The notes beneath the pieces were generated by a model. That model made no database searches, was not told the DNA's origin, and saw only the letters and a program-made list of their open reading frames with translations. The position numbers were made by a program, and so were the translations under genes. A stretch of 64,000 nucleotides of DNA from Sphaeramia orbicularis. Taxonomy: Eukaryota; Chordata; Actinopteri; Kurtiformes; Apogonidae. Positions within the stretch are counted from its first letter, which is position 1, and every line of letters begins with the position of its first letter. The DNA lies in NCBI RefSeq assembly GCF_902148855.1, contig NC_043964.1, positions 8,806,582 to 8,870,581 of the forward strand, given 5' to 3'. This document shows, piece after piece, positions 33,569-46,438 of the stretch.

Positions 33569-33920
33569 TTACAACAACCCATTACAATTTATTTGACTTA
33601 CATCATCTTTTACAAATACATGACTTAAGTATCATTCTTTCATTTCAGTCATTTATATTTAAATAGTTCTTTGTTTATATTCTTTTTATGTCACTTGAGG
33701 CCTCATTAATATTTTTAAGCCTGTCATTTTATTATTAAATGAACATCACAATTCTTCCAATAATTCCTTTTTTGATATTGAAAATAGTTTCCATATACAT
33801 ATCTATTTTCTTATGTTTTTGCGTTTTACTTTTATTTTTTAATGATTAAGATTCAAGTGGGAATCTTGGAAAAAGCATGAACTTGGTGAGGAGTTGCCTG
33901 TTGTATACCTTAGAACATAG
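33569..33920. other. Spacer between c8 and tpx2
   Basis: AT-rich sequence with no gene or repeat that I recognise. Confidence 0.4.
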
Positions 33921-33924
33921 ATGA

Positions 33925-34187
33925 GTCTGAAAAAAGCAGATGCATTTCATGGAATTGTTTTTTTTTGCTTAATTCAAGCAAAAACAAAAACATCTGCCAA
34001 TGGAACAAGTGAAAATGATCTTGTAAGATTGCTTGCAGTAAGATTTGAAGATGTATTGTCTAAAAATAAGTTCTTACATCTCACTGAAAAGTTACTCTTT
34101 CAGTGATTGTCAGTTTAAGTGTGATGAGATATTTGGACTAGCAATGAGAAAAACACACTTGTAAGATTTAGATTTTTGCAGTGTACA
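33925..34187. mobile_element. hAT-like MITE fragment, copy a
   Basis: Shares most of its length with 35155-35384 (TCTGCCAATGGAACAAGTG, GTGATGAGATATTTGGACTA) and ends TTTTTGCAGTG, a hAT-type terminus. The left terminus is missing. Confidence 0.55.
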
Positions 34188-34324
34188 TAGTCAACACCAG
34201 TTGTAGTGACATCTTTTGGACTTTGTATTTTATATTTCACATGCATTGACTGGGTTTAAAACCTTTGAGGGAGAAAAAAAAAAAAAAGGCCTGAGAAAGA
34301 TTAAACCCAACATGGATGAAAAGC

Positions 34325-34405
34325 TTCATTGTAAAATAAAAGCTTTATTGACAGACAATTAGTAAAATATAAACAAGTGTAAAAATGCATTACATAATAA
34401 AATAA
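34325..34405 (-). terminator. tpx2: tpx2 3' UTR and polyadenylation signal
   Basis: The coding strand has AATAAA (plus-strand TTTATT at 34344-34349) about 57 bp past the stop codon. A short 3' UTR is implied; the cleavage site is not directly visible. Confidence 0.6.
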
Positions 34406-37400
34406 TTACAAGCGGAAACGGTCAGAGAAGTTGGGTGACAGTGGAACAGTGAGAGGAACTTCACTCTTCTTTAATTTCAGAGTCTTATAATGTCTGACTG
34501 GTTGGGCCTTGTGGACCTGCAGAAGACAAAAACAAATCAAAATAAATAAAAGCTTTGACAGTGACAGTTCTCTGCAGTCAGGTGACGTTTCACAGTCACC
34601 TGTTCCTGTCGTAGTCTGGCGATCTCCTCTTTCTCCCGTTGTTCTTCTTCACGCCGTTGTTCCTCCTCCATTAGTGCCCTCAGCGCCTCCTTCTCGCTGG
34701 CCAATCGCTCGAACTCCTGCCGCTCCTGGGCCCTCCGCTCTGTGGACAGCTCGAACGCCTCTACGGCTGTGGAAGAATGAAGACCTTCCAGAAAGTGCCA
34801 CGACAGATGTAGAGAAAGCAAGAGGTGAAGAACTAGTCACACATCCTGATGAACGCTTCAGCTTTTCAAGATGAAGGCTGGAGCGTGGTTCAGGGGGAAA
34901 ACTGAACATACAGGCAGAGAACAGGTCTACAGGGTTCATACACATTTTTTTCAAGGTCAAATTCAAGCATTTTTATGGGTCGTTTTCAAATTTTTCCCAG
35001 CACAGCACCTTACTGCTGGGGTAAAATGCATATCTACAGGAATACATATACTCAGGATTATTTTTTCACTTTTCAACACAACGATGTACATTGTATTACG
35101 CTATAAACTAGGGCTGCACGATATTGGAAAAAACTGACATTGTAATTTTAAGTCAGTTTTTTTTTTTTGCTTCATTCAAGCAAAAAAAATCTGCCAATGG
35201 AACAAGTGAAAAATATCTTAGTAAGATTTCTTGAAATATGATTTTCTAGACCTGGTGTCTAAAAATAAGTTCTTATATCTCACTGAAAAGTTGCTCTTTA
35301 AGTGATCGTCTTATTTTAAATGTGATGAGATATTTGGACTAGAAATGAGAAAAATACACTTGGTAAGATTTTGATTTTTGCAGTGTGATAACAGAAAGGA
35401 GACTTTAAATGTATGAGTTTTGGATGGGTAGGTGAAATGTTCAGAGTGCTCAGTGGTGGAGCTCAGTCTTACCCACTGTGCTGCGTCCTTCTCTTTTGGG
35501 CTGGAACGGTTCTTTGTGAATCACAGTGTTGGGTCTGGCTTTAAACAGCGCCACTTCCTCCTGATGTTTCCTCTCCTCTTGTATCTGCAAGGGAATTGAG
35601 GTGAAATGTTCCAACATGAAATACAAAGCCTGTTGGTGTTTGTAATAACAGAAGTTGTGGTTGGTGATCAGTTCATACTATCTGTTCCAAGCGACGGTTC
35701 TTCATCGCTCCTCGCTCATCCACGAGAAGCTTGAAGGGCTCTGGTTTTGTGGGCTCCAGCTTCTTCTTCTCTGGTAGGACCACTACGCTGAAGTCTGGCA
35801 GCGGCTGGGCCCTGAATTTTGGCGCCTGTTGAGTTCAGTAATCCATTTACCAGTACACGAGGTAATGAGGAAATATTTTTAGATTTGAGTGGAGATTAAA
35901 TATTTAATACAAATTAGCTGCACCACATTTTGCAGTAACATTTCATCCTTTACTCAGTGATGAAAAGGCAGTGGTTAGCGGAGGAGTTACTCTCTTCAGA
36001 CATGAAGGAATTGTCCTTAAGGTCCTAAATCAACCGTTTTAATATTATTCACCGTTTACATTAAAATTTCTCCCTCCACAGCTCAGATATGACACGTATC
36101 TGCAGGTTATAGTTGTCGTGCTCAATATTTTTTTTTTTAAGGCAACATTATCCATAGTCACTCAAGGGGTCTGAGTGGATGCAACACCTCTACCCCCCAG
36201 CAGCATGAACTGTCAGATTAGTTGCATTTACAGGTACATCTCAAAAAATTTGAATATCATGAAAAAATACGTTTTTTTGTTACTCATTTAAAGTGAAATC
36301 CATGTATTATATAGACTCATTAGACACTGAATTTTGGGCTTTCATCATCTGTAAGCCACAATAATCTAAATTTCAAAAAATAAAGGCTTGAAATATTTCA
36401 CTCTGTCAAATAAATCTATATAATATATGGGTTTCACTTTGTAAAATGAGTAACAAAGAACATTGAACTTTTTCATGATATTCAAATTTTTTGAGATGTA
36501 CCTTTATATTTAGTCTTAGACTAAGAGGAGTGCCACAGAAAGGAGTGCATTTTCAAATTTCTTGGGATTTTGCCCCCCTGATTTTGGATCCAACAGCTTT
36601 AAGGACGCTCCAAAAGTAATTCAGGACTGGTTTCAGAAAACAAAATGGTAATAGGCTTCCTTAAATCTTAATATTAGCATTTTCTAATATTCATTTTTGT
36701 ATTCTAGAGAAATCTGCAACTCAAACTTGTACAGTTTTATAGGTTTGACAGGTCACTTTTCTGTAGAGATCTGAGGCTGAACTACTAATTTAAGAGAAAA
36801 GAGTTCACATGAAAGGTGCTTTGATCACCTGGGCGAAGGGTTGAACACATGCCATGTGTGAAACAGCTGCATGTTTAATGTGGGGCCGATTAAATTGGAG
36901 TATTTGAGCTGTACAATCACAAGTAACTAGCGAGTCAGGATGTATACACCAATTCAAATGAAGAAATATTAAGATAATGGCATTCGTGCATATCTATCTT
37001 ACTGACAGTCTAGAGGTGTTAGAAAATATTGGTTCTGCAATATATCGCGGTATTTCATTTCATGATACTGCATCGATATATGAAAGTACTGTATTGGTAG
37101 TTTTTTTAGGTATTTATTCAAACACAGATATTGCGAAAGTTCATTTTTCTTTTTGTTAATATTTTATTTATTATTATTTAACACCGCTTTAATAAATAAT
37201 GGCTATTTGAAGCATCCTAAAAGCATGTTTTATTGTGTGAGAGGCAGATGTTAGTTCCTTTGTTGGGATTGCACAAAAATAATGTTATGATGTTAGTTAT
37301 GAACTAATACAATATGAACATTTGAGCAGGATCTTAAACTGTAATGTCTGTAAAATAGAATTTAAGTTTTAACAGGAAAATTTTGTAATATAGCATCAGA

Positions 37401-40400
37401 TCCTGTTGTGATCAAATAAAAATGTGTTTAGTATTTGTGCAGATTTCAGGTGTAATTCAGTTCTTCAAGGAAATAATCATTTTAAAAAAGAAAGAAAGAA
37501 AAAAATTGCCTTTTTAACAGTATCATGATATATCGTATCGCCAGAGTCTTGCCAATACACACCCCTATGACAATCAATTATTGTTGTACATGTAATTGGC
37601 GTCGTACCTGGAAAATGTCATTCAAAACCACAATTTCATCCCATTTCACAATTTAGTCATACAGTATGGTATCAAATAAATACTTTGAGTATCTACAATT
37701 AAGTCTACCATCAGAGCTAAATGTAATCTCTCTGACTTAGATAATGGCATACGTGCAGATCTATCCTACCGACAGTCAACAATTGTGCAGATTCATTTTA
37801 AATCAGTGGCTTCACCTCATTTCTCTCCTCCTCTAGCCTCTTCTCTCTTAGTGTTCTCTTTTCTCGTTCCCTCTCCTCAAAGGAGAAGGGACAAACTCCC
37901 ACATGGTGTCTCGGTGAAAGCAGGGGCTGAAAGGGCAGGCCAAAGTGAGGGACCGGTGGGGCCTTAACTGGTGATGGTTGCTTTTCCTAGGGTGGAGACG
38001 CAAAAATAAAAAGGTACGATTGTAACACTTCTTGGTATAGTTACGCACTGGAAGGGTGGCAATTTTAAACACAAGTATCCTGACTACTTCAGCTTTGGGC
38101 TCGGTACCAGTTCTTTTATTTAGAACAAAATCTGGGGACTCTGGTACAGTTGGATGCACTACTTTCTTCTCTGGCAAACCCTGCAAACAGAAGATATCAG
38201 TGTACATTCACATTTACAAAGACACACATTCTCTGCTGGTAACACAACTCACTACGACTCCCTCCAGGATCTTCTTGGGCAGTGGCTGTGCGTGGAAAGT
38301 GTGCAGTTTCTCTTCGGTATCCTGAGATTTCTTGGTGGTCTGCTTCTCTTTGAGCCTTTTTACCACCTGCAGCTCGAAGCCTTCAGGTACAGTTGGTTCC
38401 TTCACTGCTGGCTTTTTCAGAGTCTCTGTGCCTTCCAGAATCTTCCTGTTGAGCTCCAGAGCCTTGAACTTAAACCTGTAATTTATACAGGACATCAGGG
38501 TCAACCCGCTTCCACGGTCATCCTTGAACATGAGTGGATGATGAAAACCAGTGACTAGAGCAGACGTTTATATTCAATACTAGTAACAAAACAAGAACTT
38601 AAAGGGTGACAGTCGGCCAGTTGTGTTGTACCCAGAATACTTGAACTCTTACTGGTTAAGTTTTTCTGCCTCTTCAGCCTCCAGGTCAGTGCTGCTCTTG
38701 GCAGTGGAGAGACGGCTCCGTTTTTGGGTCAGCAAGTGAGGCATCTGAGGCTGGGTGAGCTTTGGATTCTCCCTCTTCACTGGGGACGGCCCTGACAAAC
38801 ACATTTGAGGAGTGACCCCATATCCCACTCCTTTTTTATAACTCACTTTTTGTTTTTTCCTTTCACCCATTAAAACATCATCAATACAAATATGAAAAGT
38901 CAATGTTAAAAACCCCCCACAAAAACACACTCACAAAAAACTAAAAATTACAAAAACAATAGAGTACTGTCAATTTTGATATACAAGATATGTTACATTA
39001 TAATTCTTTCCAGGTGAAATGCCCCCCATATCCCACTCCTGATTGTAGACATTTCCTTCAAAGATATCATTTAGTGACCATCTCACCATCACCCTCCCAA
39101 CTCACCTCTCTCTTGATGCTGGCGACTGCGCAAATGGTAGCGCTCGGGTGTTTTTCTGTAGAAGAGCTCAACCTGCTGTGCCACTGGTACATAAGTGCCC
39201 GGCTCCTCCAGCTTTCTTTTACTGCCCGTTGATAAGTTGAAAGGCTTGGGCACTGTGGCACCTTTTGCAGCTTTGGCCTAAGAAAAATTCAAAGCTTAAC
39301 AAATGCAAGAGATTTCTACTGCATATGGTTCACCTGCACATTGTGAACTTTTGACTCAAATTTACAATTCAAGTTTTTATTTGATTTTGTATTTTGGAGA
39401 ATTTACATGTTTTACATTCACATATAACATTTTTCAGTGCTGTTTTTCTATATTTCTTTTCAGAAAAGAGCAAAACAAGCTATCTCTACAATCGTTTTCC
39501 TGTTTATATCTCCAGTGTTTTCACCTCTTGATTTCTTCTCCCTTCTCTAGGATTTTAACCCAATTATCAATATGCAGCAAGATATTACCCTCCTTTTCCC
39601 ACTTTTCTTTGATATACACTGTGTCTCCCCCCCCCCAAAATGTTTTGCAACTCATTATACAGTTTTGAGATTAGTTCATTAGTTGGACTTGATTGGTATG
39701 ATTTTAGGAAAATTTGGATGATTCAGGATATAGGACTGTCTGAATCTTCATTCTTTGTTTTGTCTAAATAATGACAGATTTGTAAAAACCTAGAGAAATC
39801 TTTATTATCAAGATTGTAAATCTGTTTTATATCTTCGAAGCTTCTCAGACAACCTTTAAGGTATAAGTCACTGTATTATACTAAACTTTTCGATCCACAT
39901 TTCTATTTTTCTTTTATCCACTTTCTTTGGGATAAAATCTTTATCATATGCTATCCATCTAATCCTCAAGCAGGATTCCTTGTTGTCTTTAACCAATTTT
40001 GACCATTTCCTGAATGATTCCATCAGTCTTACACTCAATTTCTTTCCATTTAGCTACTTTTGACTCAAATTTAATACTTCCTTTCAGCTCACCATTACAT
40101 TAGTGAAACATCTTTACAGTAGTCCAGCTGATCTCATTTAACCACCCTCATACAGAAACTCAAACACTGGTATTTCTGCTTTCTCCCACCAGCTCTACCA
40201 TATCTTTGCCTGCATTTACTCACTGGGGAGGAGGGCTTGCGAAGCAGATTAATGAAGTCCACTTCCTTGTGGTCATTACTTGCTGCAGAGGATGCTTTTA
40301 CACGAGTGTCTGTGTTGAAACGGAATTCTTTAGGCACAGTAGTGGACATGGCCGTCTTCTTTGGTGGAGGGTCTAAAAAGAAAATAGGAGCAACCTCTTT

Positions 40401-43400
40401 GTCTTTCATAACAGAGGCAAAAGATGCTACATATATGGAAGCATTTAAATTTCCTGATAGAAAAATTATGTCAACATAAAGAAATTCTCCAACTACCTGA
40501 CAGCATTTTGCAAATCAAGCAGTGAGAAGAACCAATGATCCAGATGTTGGCCAATAATTAGTTTTCAGGCAGGTAGTCCAGTTAAATACATAATTAAAAG
40601 CTGTAATCTCTTTAGAATGTGTGAATTATGGATTTCACTGGTTCCTATCTTTTTATGTGGAGTTTATATTCATTTTATATGTGAAACTGTTTTCCAAATT
40701 ATTTGTTGCAGCTATTTTCACCAGAATTCTCAATAAGGACAGATGATGTGTCCGGAACAATAAAAAGATAAATGACAATAAAAATGAACCTATTGTTCAG
40801 CTACATGACTGTGCTCCTCTACTGTGGGGTTTGGAAAGTTTTGTCTCTGCAATAAGTGTCAGGAAGTCCCTGAGTCTAGGTCATGAGTCGGAAACCTTTA
40901 CTATCTAAAGAGCCATTTTAGAACAGGAATGGAAAAACAAAATTGTCTTGAGCCAAAACATATCTGTATATGTTTTACCTCAAAGTGGTGACTGTTTAAG
41001 AAGCTCTTTAGGATTAGCTTGCATGAAATACGTTGAGAATAAATCAAAGTTTTGGTGCATTTTCAGAACTACACTAAAGAAAATGCTATTGTTGTGTAGC
41101 AAAAATTTGCTGGTATGCGAATACTTTCTTTGCAATGGAAAATACCATCAGTGTCATAAAATAAAAAGTACTCTACCATTACTACTTCCATTTTTCAATT
41201 AATTTGGAGTATAGTTTACATTTTTACAGCTGCATAATGTCAGATTGACTTCATGGTTCTGACAATAATAGCAAACTGTGTTAAAAAAAAAAAAGCCTTA
41301 GTTTTCTTCTTTTCCAAGTTTTTTTTTTTTGACAAAGCCACATGGAGCCAAAAGAAAAGAGGGCCCAAGAGCCCAATGTGGCCCTGGAGCCACAGGTTGC
41401 CTACCCCTGGTCTAGGTTTTGTCTGAGAGGAGAGAGCTTCAGAGTGAAGGTGTGTATTTCCAGACTTGGTGTTCATCCCTGTGATTTCAGTTCCTGCAGC
41501 TTTAAAGATTATTGAATTAATTTCTACGTCTTAAAATAGAAGGTAGCTAGTGGCCTAACTCCACAGACTGTCAAAAAGGAGAAGTACATAGTAGAGCGGA
41601 TTATTAACAGTAGTGCTGGATTACTGTCATCTTAGGTCATGAGTTTCAAATCTAAACTCTGAAAATACATTCAAATGATGACTGAGTGGACACATCTTTA
41701 CCCTGGTTCCTCTCACCCATGTCTCAAGAGTCTGATTCTACACTGTCATCCATTTTAAACCTAGTATCTAGTGTGTTCAGTTTCTTTATAAACTCAGATG
41801 AACCACACTTACTTCCAGCCAGTGCTGCTTTGTAACTGGCTTCATTCTTCTTGCGATGTAAAGCAACTTCTCTCTGGAGGTTTCGGATCCTCTCAAGCTC
41901 CTGTTCTTCAGAGGTACTCTGCCTGTTAGAAGATGACAAACAGCCAAGTTTTAATTCATGTCACAACACTGGTTTCTAATCAACAGCAGAAGACTCACCC
42001 TGTGTTAGTGGAACATGCCACCGCTCTGTTTCTAGAGGGGTTCCTGGTAGTCTGACCTGGCTGTCCATTCCTGGAGGCAACAGTAGACTTCTTGGCTCGT
42101 TGTGTGACTGGAGTCCTAGAGAAGACTGCTAGAGTTAGCAAAACACCACAGTACAACAATACATTCGATAGCACGGTGCCAACCAAGACCAGGAATACAG
42201 AACTACCTTATAATAGTTACTCATTTGAGAAGCAAACCCTGGTAAATCACATACTTTTTGTACTTTTTGACAGGCGGAGCAGCTGGAACACTGGATGCAC
42301 TCTTACGTTTTGAAACCCTAAATATAAAAAAATAAAGAACAAACTTTTTCTAATTTCACCTACAAAAACATGGGTTTCTCTTTAAGTAACAGAGACCTAA
42401 GTGACAAATATGAACTAATACACAAGAGCTTTGATGCAATGTACAGTTTAAAAGACTTCCACTTTGTACATGTTTGTTTATTGTATTTTACTCTGATGTC
42501 ACACTGGACTAGGACTGTACCTGCGTGGTTGGGCAGGGGGCTGACCAGTGGTCTGCTTTGGTCGGGCACCAGCAACATCAACAGAAGCACCAGTGCCCCA
42601 TGATGTGACTATGTTTGGAAGTGGAGACGTGGAAGGACCTGCAAGAGCAGTTACACTCACACTTTTACCTTGAAGAGAAGTGAAGCATTAACAAATAGAC
42701 AGTCGATAAACTGAATGTCTGTCAAATTAGATCTTTTGACTTTCCATGCTCTTATTTTTAAGTGCTCAGATAATACTTCCTACTTGAATCACTGGTCACA
42801 TCATTGCGACCCAACTTTCCTCATGCAGAAACTGTCCCTAACATGACAGCAAACGATTTATGCTGCATCTTTATTAAGCTCTGCAAGTTGCTGCATGGAT
42901 TCTGCTCAGCACTTCTATCACTCTGGAAAATGACACTATCGTTGCACACATGATGCAAATGTCATCCAGAAATCCAGTTGGTGCAAAAAGTCAAAGCTTT
43001 CACTGTACAGACTTCAAAAATTAATGTGGTTCTAACAAAAAAACAAACAAAAAAAAGTATATAAATATAAAAAAAAATTGGTCTGGCAGTCTGAACAAGG
43101 CCTTATTTATGGGCAAAATACCACAAATTATAACTGATGAGACCTTATAATTTCTTGAAGCAGCAGTTAAACAGCCTTCATGAGAAGCTTTGGTGTATCG
43201 TGGCAGTGCCATATCCACTTAAACTAACCAGATTCCACATCTCTCTTCACATGAGGGGGTACAGCAGCTCTTGGCAACTTGTCCTTATCATTTCTCACAA
43301 ACAGTGGGTCAGGTCTTAAAGGTGTGAAGAGCTGACAATCTCTGGCAGCCTGCTCTTCTGCTTATAGAAAAAAAAAAAAAAAAGAAAAAAAAAAAGACGT

Positions 43401-44456
43401 AGATTTAAATTACAAAATAATACAATCTCGTGTCAGCAAAAAGAAAGGTACACTATATCTTGCCTCTTGGGCAAGAATTGTTTTGCATGCAGTAAATGGA
43501 CTGTAATCTGGTTGAAGACTAGCAAATTAAATTTTATAATAGCCCTGAGAGTTGTCACCATGTACAGAAAAACAATGCACATACAGTCACGGAAAAAGTT
43601 ATTAAACCACCCTTGTTTTCTTCAGCTTCTTGTTCATTTTAATGCTTGGTACGACTAAAGGTACATTTGTTTGGCTAAATATAATGACAACAACAAAAAT
43701 AGCTCATTAGAGTTTAATTTAAGAGCTGATATCTATCCATTTCCAATGGTTTTCTTGATAACCAAAATCACTTCAGTTCTTACATCAATATCTATGGCCT
43801 TGTACTGCAAAAAACAGTGCTTTTAGGCATTCCATGTTTTCTTTTCTGTCCGTTTTAGTCACATGATACACACAGGAGTTGGTACTTGATTGCGTAACCA
43901 TTGCTTTTGATGACTTTTGATGGTCTAATAATTTTTTCCATGACTGTATACAGCATTTTCATTTGAGGCGTTTCATTGCATTATCTTGTAAACATTTATC
44001 TACTGTATGAAAAGAAATAAAGTGTAATGTAGTAATTCTGGGTTTGGATTATTATTAAAACTTGATATAATGGCATTCTGAAGGACAAACCAAGATATAG
44101 AGGATAAAGAGGCTCTCTCCAATACAAAACACCACAGCCCATGATTTCAGAGGAGTAGGCTACATTCACGATTTTACCAGTAACCTTAACATGAAAATAA
44201 TCTCACCACAGCAACATCTAAAACCCTGATATTTCATGATGGGCTGCTGAAAACATTTAACATAAATGATAATATTAACCAAATGTAAGTGCAAGAAAAA
44301 GAGTGAGTAACTAACATCAGTCTGTTATATTTAATTTGTACACGTACCAAACCATTTGTCTTGACTCTTGTCATCTTCTAGTTCTTTGAGGTCCACAACA
44401 TGGGAGGGGGCGTCGAACTCGTAGAGGTTTGCATCACCCATGTCGTTTTCTGCCAT
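34406..44456 (-). CDS. tpx2: TPX2 microtubule nucleation factor, complete gene
   Basis: TPX2 is a spindle assembly factor that binds microtubules, activates Aurora A and is held by importin alpha until mitosis. Coding exons, in order: 44348-44456, 43229-43360, 42521-42638, 42255-42317, 41999-42115, 41813-41922, 40224-40372, 39106-39277, 38653-38791, 38253-38475, 38088-38180, 37816-37986, 35679-35825, 35473-35584, 34600-34766, 34406-34516. Phases agree throughout, total 2133 nt (710 codons plus stop; human is 747). The N-terminus has LYEFDAPS and DKWF, matching the Aurora A-binding motif. KPFNLS then KRK is the nuclear-signal region; [10 protein letters not shown] and RYHLRS follow; repeated blocks such as [15 protein letters not shown] and [12 protein letters not shown] are the TPX2 domains; the coiled-coil-like EEEQRR stretch and the end [13 protein letters not shown] match the kinesin-5-binding tail. 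The donor of the exon ending at 38088 could instead be 3 nt further on. Confidence 0.97.
35155..35384. mobile_element. hAT-like MITE fragment, copy b (tpx2 intron)
   Basis: Second copy of the element at 33.9 kb, also ending TTTTTGCAGTG. Just left of it, GGGCTGCACGATATTGG (35112-35128) looks like the end of another MITE. Confidence 0.55.
36231..36504. mobile_element. Tc1/mariner-type MITE in a tpx2 intron
   Basis: Left end CAGGTACATCTCAAAAAATT and right end are inverted repeats for more than 25 bp (ATTCAAATTTTTTGAGATG near 36480). TA flanks both sides. No transposase inside, 274 bp. Confidence 0.8.
37011..37567. mobile_element. hAT-type MITE in a tpx2 intron
   Basis: Begins TAGAGGTGTTAG and ends ACACCCCTA as inverted ends. 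Flanking octamers TGACAGTC (37003-37010) and TGACAATC (37568-37575) are an 8-bp target duplication with one change. The left flank (36973-37010) is also repeated with changes at 37739-37777. Confidence 0.7.
39300..40110 (-). mobile_element. L1-clade LINE ORF2 fragment in a tpx2 intron
   Basis: Read on the minus strand, short stretches match L1 ORF2: [16 protein letters not shown] and, in another frame, [11 protein letters not shown] followed by DNWVKIL. Frames are broken and both element ends are missing, so it is an old relic. Confidence 0.65.
40882..41409. mobile_element. 528-bp hAT MITE with perfect 8-bp target duplication
   Basis: GTCTAGGT occurs at 40874-40881 and 41410-41417. The right end GGTTGCCTACCCCTG mirrors the left CATGAGTCGGAAACC imperfectly. 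Internal words such as GAGCCATTTTAG and GAGCCACATGGAGCC type belong to a common fish hAT MITE. It lies between tpx2 coding exons 6 and 7. Confidence 0.85.
43584..43946. mobile_element. Tc1-like MITE in a tpx2 intron
   Basis: CAGTCACGGAAAAAGTTATT on the left and the inverted AATAATTTTTTCCATGACTG on the right, TA on both flanks, 363 bp, no transposase. Confidence 0.8.
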
Positions 44457-44539
44457 AATTTCAGGAACTCCCTAAACAAGTAACTGCTGAAACTCACCTT
44501 AATGGACACGTCCACCAGGTAAACCTATTTTTCTTGCAC

Positions 44540-44767
44540 AATGGGCTCTATGCACAGCCCCACTACTTCCTGAACTTAAGGCAGCTCCTTTATTTCCTGT
44601 CTTTCATTAACTGACACACTGATTCATCCAGGTGTGTCTGACCACAGTAGTCACAACAAGACGTAGCAGACACACCTGGATTAATCAGTGTGTCCAATAA
44701 TGAAAGACAGGAAATAAAGGAGCTGCCTTAAGTTCAGGAAGTAGTGGGGCTGTGCATAGAGCCCATT
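44540..44767. repeat. Large palindrome, 101-bp arms and 26-bp loop
   Basis: Arms 44540-44640 and 44667-44767 are nearly perfect inverted copies (left starts AATGGGCTCTATGCACAGCC). It lies in the first intron of tpx2, 70 bp upstream of the exon with the start codon, and would fold as a long RNA hairpin in the pre-mRNA. It may be a MITE or a local inverted duplication. Confidence 0.85.
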
Positions 44768-44779
44768 ATTTGAAATGTA

Positions 44780-45258
44780 AAATACCTGGTAGAGTATTGC
44801 TAACCTTCAAAGACCCAAGCAACTGCAAACGTCTACAAATATCTACATGTACTCCCTCTCCCCTCTGGTCACCGTTTAAGGCTTCCTCAATTGAAAACCA
44901 GACGGGCTATGGACTCCTTTATTCCTGCAGCTATTAGGAATCTGAATTCACGTAGCTGATATCTAGATTTTTTTTTTTTTCCTTCTTCATATGTCAATTT
45001 TTAAAATCTTTTTATGTGATTATTTATTTTTTAAGGCTCATGGCCATTATGGCAATTAACTTGTGTACTGCCCTATTGGACCTTTTTTTTTTTTTTTTTT
45101 TTTTTTTTAACTTGTGTTGGGAAGGGGAGTGGCTCCATTGTGTGTTGTCCTGTATTGTGTAATTTTATAGGGGTGCTGTTTCTGTGTATGTGTTTATGAC
45201 CCCTGCTGCACACCGAATTTCCTTTCCTAAGGATAAATAAAGTTGAAAGTTGAAGTAC
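44780..45258 (+). mobile_element. LINE 3' end in tpx2 intron 1
   Basis: Plus-strand reading ends LPLPSGHRLRLPQ then MDSFIPAAIRNLNS and a stop, the usual C-terminus of a fish LINE ORF2. A 3' UTR with a T-run (45081-45109) and the end GGATAAATAAAGTTGAAAGT follow. It is antisense to tpx2 and 5'-truncated. Confidence 0.65.
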
Positions 45259-45737
45259 CATCAATAATGCTTAAATAATTCAGATGAAATGCAGTTTCTC
45301 AGCAGTATTATGTGCCTCATTTGGAAGCTCTGAGGTCAACATGGAAAAACCACCATGTTCCACAATAATCCATCACAAACATGGATGTAGTTGACAGTGG
45401 TGTAAATGCTTGGTTTTATGTTCAGTTAAGGATTTATTTTGCAGTCACTTTTGGTTCTTTGATAATGACCTTTGAATTTACTGAAGATTTTTGTGAATAT
45501 TACCATCAGAAAAAGCTCGTTTTTCACTTGAAATACAGAGGATAATGTTACAATAAATTGTCATTAAAAAAAAACAAATGGAAGTCTAGATTATTTAAGT
45601 ATGTTTGGGATAAACACTAATGTAGTGACATAATGCTAAAATATAACAACATCCAATGCAGCCCCATCATAACAGTTAGCAACTTAACTTAGCAACTTAA
45701 TACCCACAGCAGTATTATATAATAGTTGTTCGCTTAC
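45259..45737. other. Remainder of tpx2 intron 1
   Basis: AT-rich intron without a gene or repeat I can name. Confidence 0.4.
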
Positions 45738-45870
45738 CACAACCGTCTATTTCCAGTCACCGTTGAAATCGCCAACGCCTTTTCTCTTTTTAACCAGCGT
45801 TCAATTACTTGCTGAATTTTGAACTAGCCAATAGCTGAGGCCGGATTCATCTGCTCACCAGCTATTGGTT
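45738..45870 (-). promoter_or_regulatory. tpx2: tpx2 5' noncoding exon and promoter
   Basis: A GTAAGC donor on the minus strand lies just below 45738 and defines the end of exon 1; the acceptor of the start-codon exon is at 44472-44473. Upstream there are two CCAAT boxes, CCAAT 45828-45832 and ATTGG 45864-45868 in opposite orientation, and a TTTGAA (45818-45823) that could be a CHR cell-cycle element. No TATA box is seen, as usual for G2/M genes. The transcription start is not determined. Confidence 0.65.
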
Positions 45871-46438
45871 CAAATAAACCGGAAACAAAGAAACTTCCGG
45901 TGACGTAAACATGTAATCAAAGAGTAGTAGTAGGTAAAATGATCAAACTCCGAAATATTCTTTCAGTAGCTTTCAGTTCAAAATGGCCGAACAATAACTA
46001 ATATCGACACTTTCACCGTTGATGAAAACTTAATGCTTACCAGCGTGGCAATTAATTTAATTTAATCTTCTCTTGGAAAAACAGCCTTGATAAGGATTAA
46101 TATAGACGTATCTGTTGGTGAGATATAGGCCTACAACTGTCTTTCTTTACAAGGAATGTAAAGGATAATAATGTCAATGTATAGATTTGCGATTACAATG
46201 AAACGCAGTTAAAGAAATAACAATAGTAATACAACTGGAACAATATTAATTAAAATAGTAAGATTGAAATAATTAGTTTGGTAATTTAAGTAAATATGTA
46301 ATTGATGACGCAGACGGACATGAGTAAGCCATACCCTAGCAGCTTTGTCTGTGGTTAACTCATGCTCAGAGAGAGTGAAAAAACACAGAAAGCAGAAGTT
46401 GAAGTGAGGAGGTTTTTGTCATGGTGTAAATCACTGTG

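Noticed and set aside
34649-34966. Plus and minus open frames overlapping the last tpx2 exons
   Set aside because: They are out of phase with the coil-rich tpx2 exon or run through its intron; spliced phases support only tpx2.
37848-38207. 119-codon minus-strand frame reading through the tpx2 intron between 37987 and 38087
   Set aside because: The intron is 101 nt, so read-through shifts the next exon out of its conserved frame; GT-AG sites restore HFGLPF and CPFSFEERE.
45870-46400. A hidden J or C segment between tpx2 and VB1
   Set aside because: I looked for the 23-RSS and FGxG motif on both strands and found none.
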